Positions 15,688 through 26,200 of a DNA stretch of 43,308 nucleotides are shown piece by piece. Position numbers and translations under genes: made by a program. The notes beneath the pieces are model-generated. The model made no database searches. It was not told where the DNA came from and was given only the letters and a program-made list of their open reading frames with translations. Source of the stretch: Pseudoflavonifractor sp. An184 (GTDB taxonomy: Bacteria; Bacillota; Clostridia; Oscillospirales; Oscillospiraceae); assembly GCF_002160305.1 (NCBI RefSeq), contig NZ_NFKI01000029.1:1-43308 (forward strand), given 5' to 3'. Position 1 is the stretch's first letter. Each line of letters begins with the position of its first letter.

Positions 15688-17760
15688 TTACCAATATTGA
15701 ATTAGTTCTTCAACACCTTCCTTTATGAGCTTAATAATCAACCTTCTCTTGTTTTGAGGGATTGGCCCCGTATACTGATGAGTACTCTTGATTTCAGAAT
15801 GTGATAAATGTGAATGAAGTCGTAGTTGATGTAACTCCATGCACATTTTGTGAAATTTAGGCATATTGCTGATAAATCCTCTACTTTGCACTATCGCTCC
15901 AATCTTTCCAAGTGTGTAGCCGCCCAGTTCCGGATGATCCTTTGTAATTAGACTACAAATCCTATCGTCCATCGTGTCCCAAATGTTTACAAATGCAGTG
16001 AGATCTGTTTTCCAATAGCCTATTGCAGTAAATAATGTCCTCTCAATTTGATCATGATCTTTCCCTAACTTCTTTTTCCATTGAAGTTTTTGCTGAATGT
16101 TTGCCAACTCCTTCAAATATCGTTGAATCTGACTATTGGAATATCTATTTCGTTTTATTACTCCAGCTTGTTTAAATATGTTTTGAGCATATGGAGAAAG
16201 CGTATTAACTGGGGGCAAATTATTAGGCATCGGGGCCAGTAAATAGCAGTATGCACCAGATGTAGCTAACTCGCACTCTTGAGACTTGATATATTCTTCA
16301 ATAAAAGACGGTCCAAGTTTATTTAAGGAACCATTTTTTTGCGCCTGATAAACCACATTGCTTCTAACCCACCAGTTACTTTTCTTAATGTAGTTTTTCT
16401 GCCTACTTCCAAATTTGGAATCATACAAAAGGATGAATGCGATTAGTTGTAAACGGTATCTACTATCTATAATAAAGCTACTCTTTTTATCTGCATTAAG
16501 TAACTGTTTTGCAAGTTCTGTAAATCTGTGTGCATCTTTATCATTTAGATTACCGATAACAGCCTGCAACAATATGCCTGAAGAGAATTGTTGGGTCTTA
16601 TCTTGACAACATTTATAAATATAATTGCTAATGGTCGGAGGTATTCTTCTAGGATACCTTTGCACATAGGATGCAAACGAGTGAATCATATTAGGGAATT
16701 TTTCAACCGCAGCAATAGCTAGTTTATTTGATTTTGTGTCTTGCTTTACATATTGAAAATAGCGTTTGATCGTTGTAAGATCAGCGGGTTCTTCCTTCAT
16801 CAATAACTTTATTGCATTTACAGCTATGTCTGGTTTTTTCTCATCATCAAGTTCATCTTCGAATAATGGTTTACTGATGCGTTTAATTTCATCATCAATA
16901 TTTGAAATCTCATGAATAGCAATTTTAGATGACTGAGGAAATAATCCTAGCTCTTTACTCTTTTTGTCTAAAAGAAATAACACCCAGCGAACAGTTTCCT
17001 CATTATCAGCAAGGATACGAATATCATCTACATATCGAAAATAGCGAAAGGGAATCTGTTTTTGTAGTCTCTCAATATATAAATCATATTCTTGTAAAAC
17101 TGCCTCTGCTACTATCCCAGATGCTTGGGGGCCTTGAGGTATTCCAGTAGCAAGTTCCAAACCGTCCGATGACTCCCATCGAGCCAGTAATTGAATAAAC
17201 AGATCAGCACAATTATCACTAAAGTGGCATTTGTCCTTTAATATAGTTCGTAACAGATGATGATTTATACTGTCATAACAAGCCGTAAGGTCAAATGAGG
17301 CAATATATTTGTTTCCATTTTCATATGCCTTAATTATAGCTTTCGTATAAGCTTTATAGGAATCTTGCCATTTCTGATAAAAGAACAAACTATCAGCATT
17401 GGAATATAAATTGCCAAATACACTTTTCTTGTATCGCCTTTTTACCTTTGGATTTGTTACTAAAGCTTCTGCTAAAACATTCGCATATGCTTGATATACA
17501 ATTTGATCCTCGATGGACATCAAAGTATACATTCTACTTAAGCCATTTGCTTTGGGCATAAATACACGAACCGTATCAACCGGCAAATATCCAGATTTTA
17601 CTTTCTTATGTAATAAAGCAATATTTTTACTAATAGCCATTCCATACGCAGAATAAGTATCTCTAAAAAAATTTTTATAGGTACTCTCTGGATTGGTTAA
17701 TAGACGATTATATGCTAGGAGCAGGTTGTCCTGTTTGGCAATATCTCTCATTGAAAACAA
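15688..17760 (-). CDS. Reverse transcriptase, Abi/Unknown-Group defence-like, with C-terminal HEPN-like motif
   Basis: This 690-aa protein carries an RT domain at about residues 45-290. Motif A has FDLTACYDSI (Asp157), motif B IPQGPQASGIVAEAVL (207 onward), and the catalytic YVDD is at 243-246. There is no maturase X or HNH domain. Residues about 310-690 are predicted all-helical, repeat-like, and end with LRLHSHLSH, an R-x6-H (Arg647, His654) like HEPN RNases. AbiA and related phage-exclusion RTs share the RT-plus-helical-repeat plan. The TTG start at 17760 is 6 nt after AGAGGTG. The gene is clearly AT-richer than its neighbours, lies between the CD1845-like gene and the relaxase, and has its own promoter and structured leader. 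Function as anti-phage defence is inferred. The exact class is not determined. Confidence 0.85.
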   Translation of the reverse strand: MFSMRDIAKQDNLLLAYNRLLTNPESTYKNFFRDTYSAYGMAISKNIALLHKKVKSGYLPVDTVRVFMPKANGLSRMYTLMSIEDQIVYQAYANVLAEALVTNPKVKRRYKKSVFGNLYSNADSLFFYQKWQDSYKAYTKAIIKAYENGNKYIASFDLTACYDSINHHLLRTILKDKCHFSDNCADLFIQLLARWESSDGLELATGIPQGPQASGIVAEAVLQEYDLYIERLQKQIPFRYFRYVDDIRILADNEETVRWVLFLLDKKSKELGLFPQSSKIAIHEISNIDDEIKRISKPLFEDELDDEKKPDIAVNAIKLLMKEEPADLTTIKRYFQYVKQDTKSNKLAIAAVEKFPNMIHSFASYVQRYPRRIPPTISNYIYKCCQDKTQQFSSGILLQAVIGNLNDKDAHRFTELAKQLLNADKKSSFIIDSRYRLQLIAFILLYDSKFGSRQKNYIKKSNWWVRSNVVYQAQKNGSLNKLGPSFIEEYIKSQECELATSGAYCYLLAPMPNNLPPVNTLSPYAQNIFKQAGVIKRNRYSNSQIQRYLKELANIQQKLQWKKKLGKDHDQIERTLFTAIGYWKTDLTAFVNIWDTMDDRICSLITKDHPELGGYTLGKIGAIVQSRGFISNMPKFHKMCMELHQLRLHSHLSHSEIKSTHQYTGPIPQNKRRLIIKLIKEGVEELIQYW

Positions 17761-18007
17761 CTAATCCACCTCTTTTGCAGCTTGAACAACGATCCTGACA
17801 GAATATTTATTGTCCAAGCTGACTCGGACAAAATTCTTGTATTAATATTATCTTTAGATGAGGTTGCTATTTTCAGATACATCAATAGTTCTAGGCATTC
17901 TGATACATTTCAACCTATTTTTACAGTATATACCTTTAAGGTATCTTCTTCAACATATTGCGTTTAATCAAATAATTTAATCATAGATAATGTGACAGGT
18001 TTATATT
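17761..18007 (-). promoter_or_regulatory. RT promoter with palindromic spacer and structured AT-rich leader
   Basis: On the minus strand, -35 TTGAAG (17948-17953) and -10 TATACT (17925-17930) are 17 bp apart. The perfect palindrome ATACCTTTAAGGTAT (17930-17944) fills the spacer like an operator. Transcription would start near 17918, leaving about 157 nt before the RT. That leader has helix AGGTTG/CAACCT (17911-17916 with 17861-17866) and a hairpin TTGTCC/GGACAA (17810-17815 with 17826-17831), extended by GAAT/ATTC. No translated frame with a ribosome site was found here. It could host a template or regulatory RNA for the RT. Confidence 0.5.
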
Positions 18008-18056
18008 AAAACACCCCATATGATCGGTTTAGATACCGTACCAAATGGGGTGTTTT
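18008..18056. terminator. Bidirectional intrinsic terminator after the CD1845-like gene
   Basis: AAAACACCCCAT (18008-18019) pairs with ATGGGGTGTTTT (18045-18056) over 12 bp, with an inner CGGT/ACCG stem and T-rich tails on both strands. It lies 3 bp past the stop of the CD1845-like gene, so it should separate that transcript from the RT gene. Confidence 0.85.
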
Positions 18057-18058
18057 GT

Positions 18059-18358
18059 TCATCTATAGATTGAATCTTGCAATAAATACCGAAAATCCTG
18101 CACCTTGCCCAGCAGCCAAAAGGCCAGCTTCGGCAGCCCAAAGGGACTTATGAGAAACGCAATTACCAGCAGGATGAGACCGTTCTGCGGGGAGTATGTC
18201 ACCAGGACGGCCACGCCCAGCAGAGCAATCACCGTACTGAGCAGTCCCAGCACCAAGCCGGACACATAGACCAGCCCCACGCAAATCCAGATGGCCAGGG
18301 TGAGCAGCAGGATCACCGGCGCAATCACAATCTTCAAAATCAGTTTCAATACGGTCAT
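18059..18358 (-). CDS. CD1845-like small membrane protein (99 aa)
   Basis: This ICE-conserved protein has three predicted membrane helices (ILKIVIAPVILLLTLAIW, then two more) and a short basic tail. The ATG at 18358 overlaps the previous gene's stop (ATGAAATGA), so the pair are translationally coupled. It is recognised as the CD1845-type family of Tn1549-like elements. Its role in transfer is not known. Confidence 0.75.
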   Translation of the reverse strand: MTVLKLILKIVIAPVILLLTLAIWICVGLVYVSGLVLGLLSTVIALLGVAVLVTYSPQNGLILLVIAFLISPFGLPKLAFWLLGKVQDFRYLLQDSIYR

Positions 18359-18666
18359 TTCATGGCCTCCTCTCGACGATCCAAATACTTCTGGCACAGA
18401 CGGCGGACCTGATCCTCGTCGGCCTCGTTTTCTTCCCGGCGTCCCTTTGTCAGCTGAATGGAGGCAAAGGATTCGTACTCGACCAGCAGATGGTCAAATA
18501 GTTCCTCCGGGGTCCGGCACACATCACCCTCGCAATAGGGCGGGTCCGGGGGCGAGCCGTTGAAGGACACACAGACATATCCGTACCGGCTCTTGTAGAC
18601 TTCCAGCTCCATATCCTGCGCCAGATAGTCCTCGAAAATCTCTAAAACCTTTTCAAAGGTCAACAT
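18355..18666 (-). CDS. Conserved ICE hypothetical protein (103 aa)
   Basis: This soluble acidic protein starts MLTFEKVLEIFEDYLAQD and contains a segment GYVCVSFNGSPPDPPYCEGD typical of a small family found next to mobC in clostridial ICEs. GGAG lies 11 nt before the ATG. A promoter-like pair upstream (18718-18746) suggests it starts a new transcript after the MobC terminator. The function is unknown. Confidence 0.7.
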   Translation of the reverse strand: MLTFEKVLEIFEDYLAQDMELEVYKSRYGYVCVSFNGSPPDPPYCEGDVCRTPEELFDHLLVEYESFASIQLTKGRREENEADEDQVRRLCQKYLDRREEAMK

Positions 18667-18717
18667 CGGTATCTCAACTCCTTTGTGAGATGTGAGAACA
18701 TTTTGCTATCTGCCTTT

Positions 18718-18746
18718 ATTATCCGGCAAGCCCTGTCAAAAGGCAA
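18718..18746 (-). promoter_or_regulatory. Promoter for the small ICE genes before the relaxase
   Basis: On the minus strand, -35 TTGCCT (18741-18746) and -10 GATAAT (18718-18723) are separated by 17 bp. It lies between the MobC terminator and the 103-aa gene. Before the RT was inserted it would also have driven the relaxase. Confidence 0.55.
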
Positions 18747-18759
18747 GGATGCGGACAAA

Positions 18760-18810
18760 AAGAAAAAGCGGAGGGAGGCGCGGCGAAAAGAACGCCGTTC
18801 CTCCCTCCGC
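18760..18810 (-). terminator. Strong intrinsic terminator after mobC
   Basis: On the minus strand GCGGAGGGAGG...CGGCG pairs with CGCCG...CCTCCCTCCGC (18768-18785 with 18793-18810), followed by TTTTTCTTTTTG. This ends the DUF3849-mobC transcript. The 164-bp gap also holds the promoter above and would be a plausible place for oriT, though no nic site was recognised. Confidence 0.88.
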
Positions 18811-18830
18811 AGATGGAATATATACCCCTG

Positions 18831-19175
18831 TCACGAAAGATTGGAGAGCTGGGTCAGGATTTCCTTCACGCCCTCCCATAACTGCTCCTGCCGCTGGGCT
18901 ATATCCTCCAGGTCAGCGTCATAGACACGCCCGGTCTCATGCACCCGGCGGGTAAGCTGGTTCAGATTGTTGCTGCTCCGGCGCAGCAGGGACACCAGCC
19001 CCTTCAGCTCCGGCAGGTCCAGCTGCACCACATAACCGTCCAGGGCCATCTTCCGCAGATAGGCTTCCCGGTTCTTTGTCCCAAGTTGGGACATTTTCTG
19101 CTCGATCAGCGCCAGCTCCTCCGGGGAGACCCGGAAATTCACTTGGACCTCCCGTTTGCGCTTCGGGGCACTCAC
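18831..19175 (-). CDS. mobC: Plasmid mobilisation relaxosome protein MobC
   Basis: This 114-aa protein has a ribbon-helix-helix start (REVQVNFRVSPEELALIEQK) and the MobC signature LRRSSNNLNQLTRRVHETG at about residues 64-82. MobC binds oriT and helps the relaxase open the strand. The ATG at 19175 overlaps the stop of the DUF3849 gene (ATGA). A strong terminator follows its stop. Confidence 0.9.
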   Translation of the reverse strand: MSAPKRKREVQVNFRVSPEELALIEQKMSQLGTKNREAYLRKMALDGYVVQLDLPELKGLVSLLRRSSNNLNQLTRRVHETGRVYDADLEDIAQRQEQLWEGVKEILTQLSNLS

Positions 19176-20236
19176 CGCTCCGGCTCCCGTTTCTTATGGG
19201 CCGGAGCTTTGGGGGCTGCCTGTTTCGGCTCCTGCTTCAAATGCTCCCGAACAGAGGGCCGGGGCTGGCGCAGCTCCTTGGAGCGGTCCTCGCTGGCCAG
19301 GATGGTAGCATAGGTCCCAGGCAGTCCTTTCATGCTGGTAAAAGCCAGACTGCGAAACGGCAGGAGATTCATCAGCCGATCATGGTCTTTGCTCCCGGCA
19401 CGATTCAGAAACTCCGGGGAAATGCGGGCCATGTAATGGGTCCCGTGGGGGCTGTTCGGCATATCCGGTGCGCGCAGCTCCCGCAAAATCCGTTCTGCCT
19501 CTGCCTGGATGTCCTCTGCCGTCAAGGGCTGGCGGCGCAGATGTTCCTCGCGCACCAGATCAATAAACCCGTTCAAAACAGCGGGGTGGCTGTTCAGGGC
19601 ATACCCACACCGGACGGTATCGGAGTTGTAGTTGGGGATGGTCTTTGCCCATTCCTTGTTGCGGGGTGAGTAGCGCCCATCCCAGTCCTGGAGCTGGACG
19701 GTGTTGGCAAGGACCAGCATGACCCGGTCCATGCCGTAGGTCTCGATCACGCCCTTGGCGGCATCGTGACTGAGATACATCCCGTCGAAGTGTTCCCGCG
19801 CCGCCGCTTCAATGGCCTCCTTGCATTGGAGATTGGCGTTGTTGGAGGCCCTGTACTGCTCCAGCTCTCCATGCTCTTTCGCATAGGCAGCGGAGTGAGG
19901 GTAAATGGCGGCTTTCCGAAGCTCCGCCTGGGCCTTGCAAGCATCATCGGCCCGGTTCTCAATGCTGTCCCGGACCACATCCATGTAGCCGGTCTCCAAT
20001 TTCTCAAAGTAACGGTACACATCGGCCAGCGGCGTGGGCGAATCCAGCAGCGCCTGGGCCTGGGCAGCGGTCAGCTCCAGTTCCTCCATCGCCATCACGA
20101 TGTCCTCCCGGACGGTGTATTCGTAGGCGTGGTTCAGGACCTCTGCCGGGGGCTGGCTTTTCAGCCAGTCCCGGTATTTGTCCTGTTCAGCGGCCATCTT
20201 CTCATAGAGGGCCGTATTCAGATCGTTGGTATTCAT
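19172..20236 (-). CDS. DUF3849-type ICE protein (354 aa)
   Basis: The DUF3848/DUF3849-type segments (LYEKMAAEQDKYRDWLK, then AAIYPHSAAYAKEHGELEQY) occur in the N-terminal half. The C-terminal part is Pro/Lys-rich. Proteins of this family lie beside the large helicase in Tn1549-like ICEs. The function is unknown. The ATG at 20236 is 9 nt after GGAGG and overlaps the helicase stop by a few bases. The longer frame to 20254 has no ribosome site. Confidence 0.75.
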   Translation of the reverse strand: MNTNDLNTALYEKMAAEQDKYRDWLKSQPPAEVLNHAYEYTVREDIVMAMEELELTAAQAQALLDSPTPLADVYRYFEKLETGYMDVVRDSIENRADDACKAQAELRKAAIYPHSAAYAKEHGELEQYRASNNANLQCKEAIEAAAREHFDGMYLSHDAAKGVIETYGMDRVMLVLANTVQLQDWDGRYSPRNKEWAKTIPNYNSDTVRCGYALNSHPAVLNGFIDLVREEHLRRQPLTAEDIQAEAERILRELRAPDMPNSPHGTHYMARISPEFLNRAGSKDHDRLMNLLPFRSLAFTSMKGLPGTYATILASEDRSKELRQPRPSVREHLKQEPKQAAPKAPAHKKREPER

Positions 20237-20237
20237 G

Positions 20238-23200
20238 TTATCGCACCTCCTCATGCTGTTTCGGTTTCTTTTCGGGGCTACGGGGCGGCACCGGACGCTT
20301 CAAGCTGTCCAGCACCGAGGGCCGTGCGCTCTTGGCGATCACGGACTCCGGCTGAGAGCGGCCCTTGCCGTCCAGATTCAGAAGCGTGTCCAGCTCCACC
20401 AGACGGGCGGACTTTACCCGCAGATCATCCTCATAAGAGAAAGGCTTGCCCACTTCCTCCTTGGCGGCGGCCTGCTGCTGGTACAGATTGTCCAGTTGGG
20501 CCTTGGTCGCCTCCAGGCGCTGGGGCATTTGAGAGAGCGCATTGTCAATGCGGGTCAGGTTGCCGCGTGGGTCTGTGCCGAGGCTTGCCCGGTGGGTTAT
20601 CTGGCCTTTCAGCAGGAGCGTATATTCCTGTTTCCAGGCCGAAAACTCCACGGACATAGTGAAGCCCCGGTAGCTGCCGATCTGCACAGGCTCGGAGCCT
20701 TTGACCTCCTTACAGGCGTCCAGCAGGGCTGCACCGGCGTTTTCTTTGTCGGTCAGCACATCGCCCCGGATCTCCATCCCGGCAAAGCCATCCTCCGGGT
20801 GAGGATGGGCGGCCAGGGTCTCCAGGTCTGCCTCAAACCCCTGGATAAAGCCCTTGTGCTTTTCAATTTCCTCCGGGAAGTATTTCAGCAGCTGGTCCTC
20901 CAGACGATACTGCTTGCTCTGGTGGTCAGCTTTCATCAGCTTCAGCTTGGAGACCTCCACATCCAGGTCCATGCGCTCCTTGATACGGGGGTCTCCGGCG
21001 CACAGGGCCTTGATCTCGGCAAAGGATAATGCCGTTTCGTCCACATCGTCGCAGCTTCTCACCGGCGATTTGGAAGTCATAATCTGGCTGATGAATTTCT
21101 GTTTGTTCTCCACCGTCTGCCAGAGATAAGCGTCAAAAGTCCCTTCCGTTACATAGCGGTACACATGGACCAGGGGATTTTGGTTGCCCTGGCGCTCAAT
21201 ACGGCCCTTGCGCTGGGCAAGGTCTCCCGGCCGCCACGGGCAGTCCAGGTCATGGAGCGCCACCAGGCGGTCCTGCACATTGGTGCCAGCGCCCATTTTG
21301 GCGGTGCTGCCCAGCAGGACACGCACCTGGCCGGTGCGGACCTTGGCGAACAACTCTTTTTTTCTGACTTCGGTGTTGGCCTCATGGATGAACGCGATCT
21401 GATCGGCGGGCATCCCCTGGGCGATGAGCTTTTGCCGGATGTCCTCATAGACGGTAAAGACCGGCTCCGGCTCGTCCAGCGGCACAGCCTGTTCCAGCGC
21501 ATGGAGCGTGGGGTTGTCCAGCGCCTTGGCCGCCTTTTTCGCAGGGGCCGCCTGGGGTGTGGAAATATCGCAGAACACCAGCTGGGTCAGCTTGTCGGCC
21601 TCACCGTCCCGCCAGATCTGCATGATATTTGCGACACATTGGTTGACCTTGGTGCCGGGTTCATCTGGCAGCAGCTGGTTGATGATACGCTGGTCCAACC
21701 CCAGCTTGCGGCCATCGCCGGTGATCTTGAGCATATTGTCCTCCGATGGGTCAACGCTGCCGCTGTGTACCTTGGAGGCGCGCTCGGAGAGAACCTGCAC
21801 CATCTCTTTTTGGTGTTCAGTAGGCTGGGCCACAATGTTGTGGTATTCCACCTCCGGCGTGGGCAGATGGAGCTGATCGGCGGTTTTGATGTCCGCCACC
21901 TCTTTGAATAGGTTCATCAGTTCCGGGAGATTGAAAAACTTGGGGAAGCGGGTACGCGCCCGGTAGCCGGTGCCTTCCGGTGCCAGCTCCAGCGCCGTTA
22001 CCGTCTCACCAAAGCGCGACGCCCAGCAGTCAAAATGGACCATTTTTAGCTCTTGCAGCCGTTCATACTGGAGATACCGCTGCATGGTGTAAAGCTCGGT
22101 CATGGAGTTGCTGACCGGCGTGCCGGTGGCAAAGATAACCCCCCGGCTGCCGGTGATCTCGTCCATGTAGCGGCACTTGGCGAACATATCGCTGGACTTT
22201 TGGGCGTCGCTGGTGGAGAGGCCCGCCACATTCCGCATCTTGGTGTATAAAAACAGGTTCTTGTAGTTGTGCGCTTCATCGACGAATAGGCGGTCCACAC
22301 CCAGCTGCTCGAAAGTCACCACATCGTCCTTGCTGCCCTCGGCCTGGAGCTTTTCCAGTCTCGCCTCCAGGGATTTCTTGGTGCGTTCCAGCTGCTTGAC
22401 CGTGAAACGCTCACCGCCGCTGTACTTCACCTCGGCAATGCCCTCGGTGATCTCGTCGATCTGCTCCTGAAGGAGCCGCTCCTGGCGCTCCCGGCTGATG
22501 GGGATTTTTTCAAACTGCGAGTGGCCGATGATAACGGCATCGTAGTCGCCGGTGGCGATCCGGGCGCAAAACTTCTTCCGGTTATGGGTCTCAAAGTCCT
22601 TTTTGGTCGTGACCAGGATTTTGGCGGATGGATAGAGCCGCAGGAACTCCGACGCCCATTGTTCGGTCAGATGATTGGGAACAACGAACAGGGACTTCTG
22701 GCACAGTCCCAGGCGCTTGGCCTCCATCGCAGCGGCCACCATCTCAAAAGTCTTGCCCGCGCCCACCTCGTGTGCCAGCAGCGTATTGCCGCCATAGAGA
22801 ATATGGGCGATAGCTCCCAGCTGGTGATCCCGCAGGGTGATGGCCGGGTTCATGCCGCCGAAGGTGATGTGGGACCCGTCGTATTCGCGGGGCCGGGTCG
22901 AGTTCATTTCCTCGTTGTACTGGCGCACCAGGGCTTGGCGGCGCTCCGGGTCTCTCCAAATCCAATCGCGGAAAGCGTCCCGGATGGCCTGCTGCTTTTG
23001 GGCGGCCAGCGTGGTCTCTCTGGCGTTCAGCACCCGGCGTTCCTTGCCGTCTGCGTCCTCTACGGTGTCATAGATACGGACATCCCGCAGATTCAAAGCA
23101 TCCTCCAGCAGCCGGTAGGCGTTGGCGCGGCTGGTGCCGTAGGTGGTATAGGCCGCCACATCGTTATCAGAAACAGAGCTTTTGCCCGTGACCTGCCATT

Positions 23201-26200
23201 CGGCGGTGTAAGAGGCGTAATTGACCTGGATGGCGCGCTGGAGGTAGTACGGGGTGTTGAAGGTCTCATACATGAATTGCTGAATGTACTCCTTGTCGAT
23301 CCAGGTAGCGCCCAGGCGCACCTCGATCTCCGAAGCGTCCAGGTCTTTGGGCTGCGCCTTTTCCAGCGCCTCCACATTGGGACGGAAAATCTCGCTGACC
23401 TCCAGCGCCCGCTGTGCCTGACGCAGCTTGCGCCGCACATTGCCGGACAGGTATTCGTCGGCGGTCACATAGGCAGGCCGTTCTCCCTCCGGCACCGGCC
23501 CAGGCAGGCGGAAGATCACGCCTTGCAGCTCAGAGGCCAGCTCGTCGCTGGTCTTGCCGGTAAGCTGTTCCATGTACTCCATATCCACACGGGCCTTTTC
23601 CGCGATGGATACAGCCAGAGCTTCGCTGGCGGTGTCCACGGAAGTCACCGCCTCATGGGGCTTGATGGTCCGCTTGGTGAACATATCCGCCTTGCGCTCC
23701 AGCCTGCCGTCCTCGTCCACGATCTCCAACGCGCAGAGCAGATAATAGCTGGAATCATCGGCAAAGGCCAGCCGGTTCGCCCGGTCATTGATAAGGCCGT
23801 ACTTGGCGGAAAACTCGTCATAGAGCCGGTTCAGCTCCGCCTGCTTCTCCCGGATTTCGCTGTCCGGCGTGGCGGCGTCCATTTGCAGGTCGATCAATTC
23901 CTGGACGCAATCCCGCAGCCTCACCATGCCTTTGACACGGGCCTCGGCGGTGGCGTTGAGGTCAGGCCGCACCATGCGGCTGTTCTCCCGGAAATACACA
24001 GCTCCGTCCACCACGGTGTAGGAGTAGTTCTTCACATTGGGGTCGGCGGGGATGGAAGTGTCGATGGCTTCGCCTTCGCCCAACTCCGGCAACTCGGCCT
24101 CCTGGTAGGTGCCGCGAATGTACTTCACGGCATCATGCAGCTGATCGGCCAGCTCCAGCCCCTCGATGGGGGCCACGGTGTAATCCTGCTTGCCGTATTG
24201 GGTGCTTTCGGCGGTGGGACGCCCCAGCACCATCTCCGGGTGGTCCAAGAAATAGCGGTTGATAGTAAAGCCATCCTCGGTCTGGCCAGTCTGCGTCCAC
24301 TCCGGCACAATGTCCAGCGGACGATCCCGCTTTTGCAGGAAAACGATGTCCGACACAACCTCAGTCCCGGCATTGGCGCGGAAGGCGTTGTTGGGCAGAC
24401 GGATGGCTCCCAGCAGCTCGGCGCGCTGGGCCAGATACCGGCGCACAGTAGAATCCTTGGCGTCCATCGTGTAGCGGCTGGTGACAAAAGCCACCACGCC
24501 GCCGGGACGCACCTGGTCCAGCGCCTTGGCGAAAAAGTAGTTGTGGATGTTGAAATTCAGCTTGTCATAGGCTTTGTCCCGGACCTGATACTGGCCGAAA
24601 GGTACATTGCCGATGGCAAGGTCATAGAAGTCCCGCCTGTCGGTGGTCTCAAACCCTGCCACGGTAATGTCAGCCTTGGGGTAGAGCTGCTGGGCGATCC
24701 GCCCGCTGATGGAATCCAGCTCCACGCCATACAGACGGCTGTTTCGCATTTCCTCCGGCAGCATACCGAAGAAATTACCCACACCGCAGGACGGCTCCAG
24801 GATGTTGCCGGTCTCAAATCCCATGCGGCCCACGGCCTCATAGATGGCGCGGATCACCGTGGGGCTGGTGTAGTGGGCGTTGAGGGTAGAGCCTCTGGCG
24901 GCGGCGTATTCCTCCGGGGTCAGCAGCTCCTTCAGCTGGGCATATTCCTTGCTCCAGCTTTCCTTGTCGGGGTCAAAGGCATCGGCAAGGCCGCCCCAGC
25001 CCACATACCGGGAGAGGACTTGCTGTTGCTCCGGCGTTGCCTGCCCGGTGGTTTCCTCCAGGTATTTCAGCAGCTTGATTGCTTCAATATTGGCCTGGAA
25101 CTTGGCTTTGGGGCCGCCTTCGCCCAGGTGATCGTCGGTGATGTGGAAATTCTCGGCGCTGCGGCGCAAGTTCTCCTTGTACTCCCCATAGGCGGCTTCC
25201 TCGGCAGCCCTGGCATTGGGGAAAGTCTGCCACTCGCCATTGACCTGAACGGATACAGGGTGTTCGTCCAGCACTTCATCCGGGGCTTTCTCCGGCTCAG
25301 CGGCAGGTGCGGGCGGCTCCGGCTCATTGGTCCGCAGGGTCTGAACCACCACATCATAGGGCAGATGGTTCTTATCGCCCGGATAGACAACCACCGTCTC
25401 GGCGTGATAAGCCGGGGGTTCGGCAGCCGGTTCCGGGCGTTCCTGTCCAAAACCGTCCAGCTGACGGGCATACAGCCCGCGCAGCAAAGGCGCAACTTCG
25501 TCCCAGCGGAAAAACAGCATGGCCAGCCGCTTTTCCTCTGCGCCCAGCACTTCCAGCTCGATACCTTCAGGCATTGTGCGGTAGTCGGCGGTGTCGCCGG
25601 TCTCCAGCTCCATCGTTTCCACAATGTTGGGATAGGCCCGGCTCAGCCACAGGGCAACCTCCCGGTTGCTCTTGCCGTTGTGCAGCAGCTGGGAAAGCTC
25701 CGCCTTGTCCGCCTCACCGATCAGGCCATGTGCCAGCACATCCCGCAGGTCCTGGTCCACCGCATCCGGGTTTGCCGGAAGAAACTCGGTATAGAAGTCG
25801 TTGCGGTTATCTGCCCGAAGAAGCTGCTCAAACTGTTCCTGACGCTCGGCCCGGTAGATGGGATAGCTCATGCCCGTGGGCAGCAGCTCCACCGTGTCAT
25901 CCCGCAGCTCTGTGATCTGGTGAGTGCGGTCATCCAGATAGACAATATCCCCCACATGGTAGGGAGGGACTGTTGGATCATAAGAAGTCCGCTCCCTGAC
26001 CGTGCCACGGGCCGCAGCGTATTCTTCGTCTGACACGGGAACACGCGAATTGCCGGAGGAAGGCTGTTCCGGCTGGTCTGCTTGGGCGGTCTCCCTGGAT
26101 ATGGCCTCCACATCCCGCATGACCTGCTGAATAAAGGGATCGTTGTCCAGCTTTTCCGGGTCCACCACATGACCGTCCACAATGCCGCGCTGGGCCAGGG

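Noticed and set aside
15688-17760. Group II intron with maturase
   Set aside because: The RT lacks maturase X and endonuclease domains, and no domain V/VI-like hairpin or intron ends were seen around it. The gene sits with its own promoter between intact ICE genes.
17782-17967. 61-aa plus-strand frame upstream of the RT
   Set aside because: No ribosome site, a weak TTG start, and it lies over the RT promoter and leader.
22521-26033. 1170-aa plus-strand open frame opposite the helicase gene
   Set aside because: It is antisense to the well-supported methylase/helicase domains, has no ribosome site or recognisable domain, and is explained by high GC third positions.
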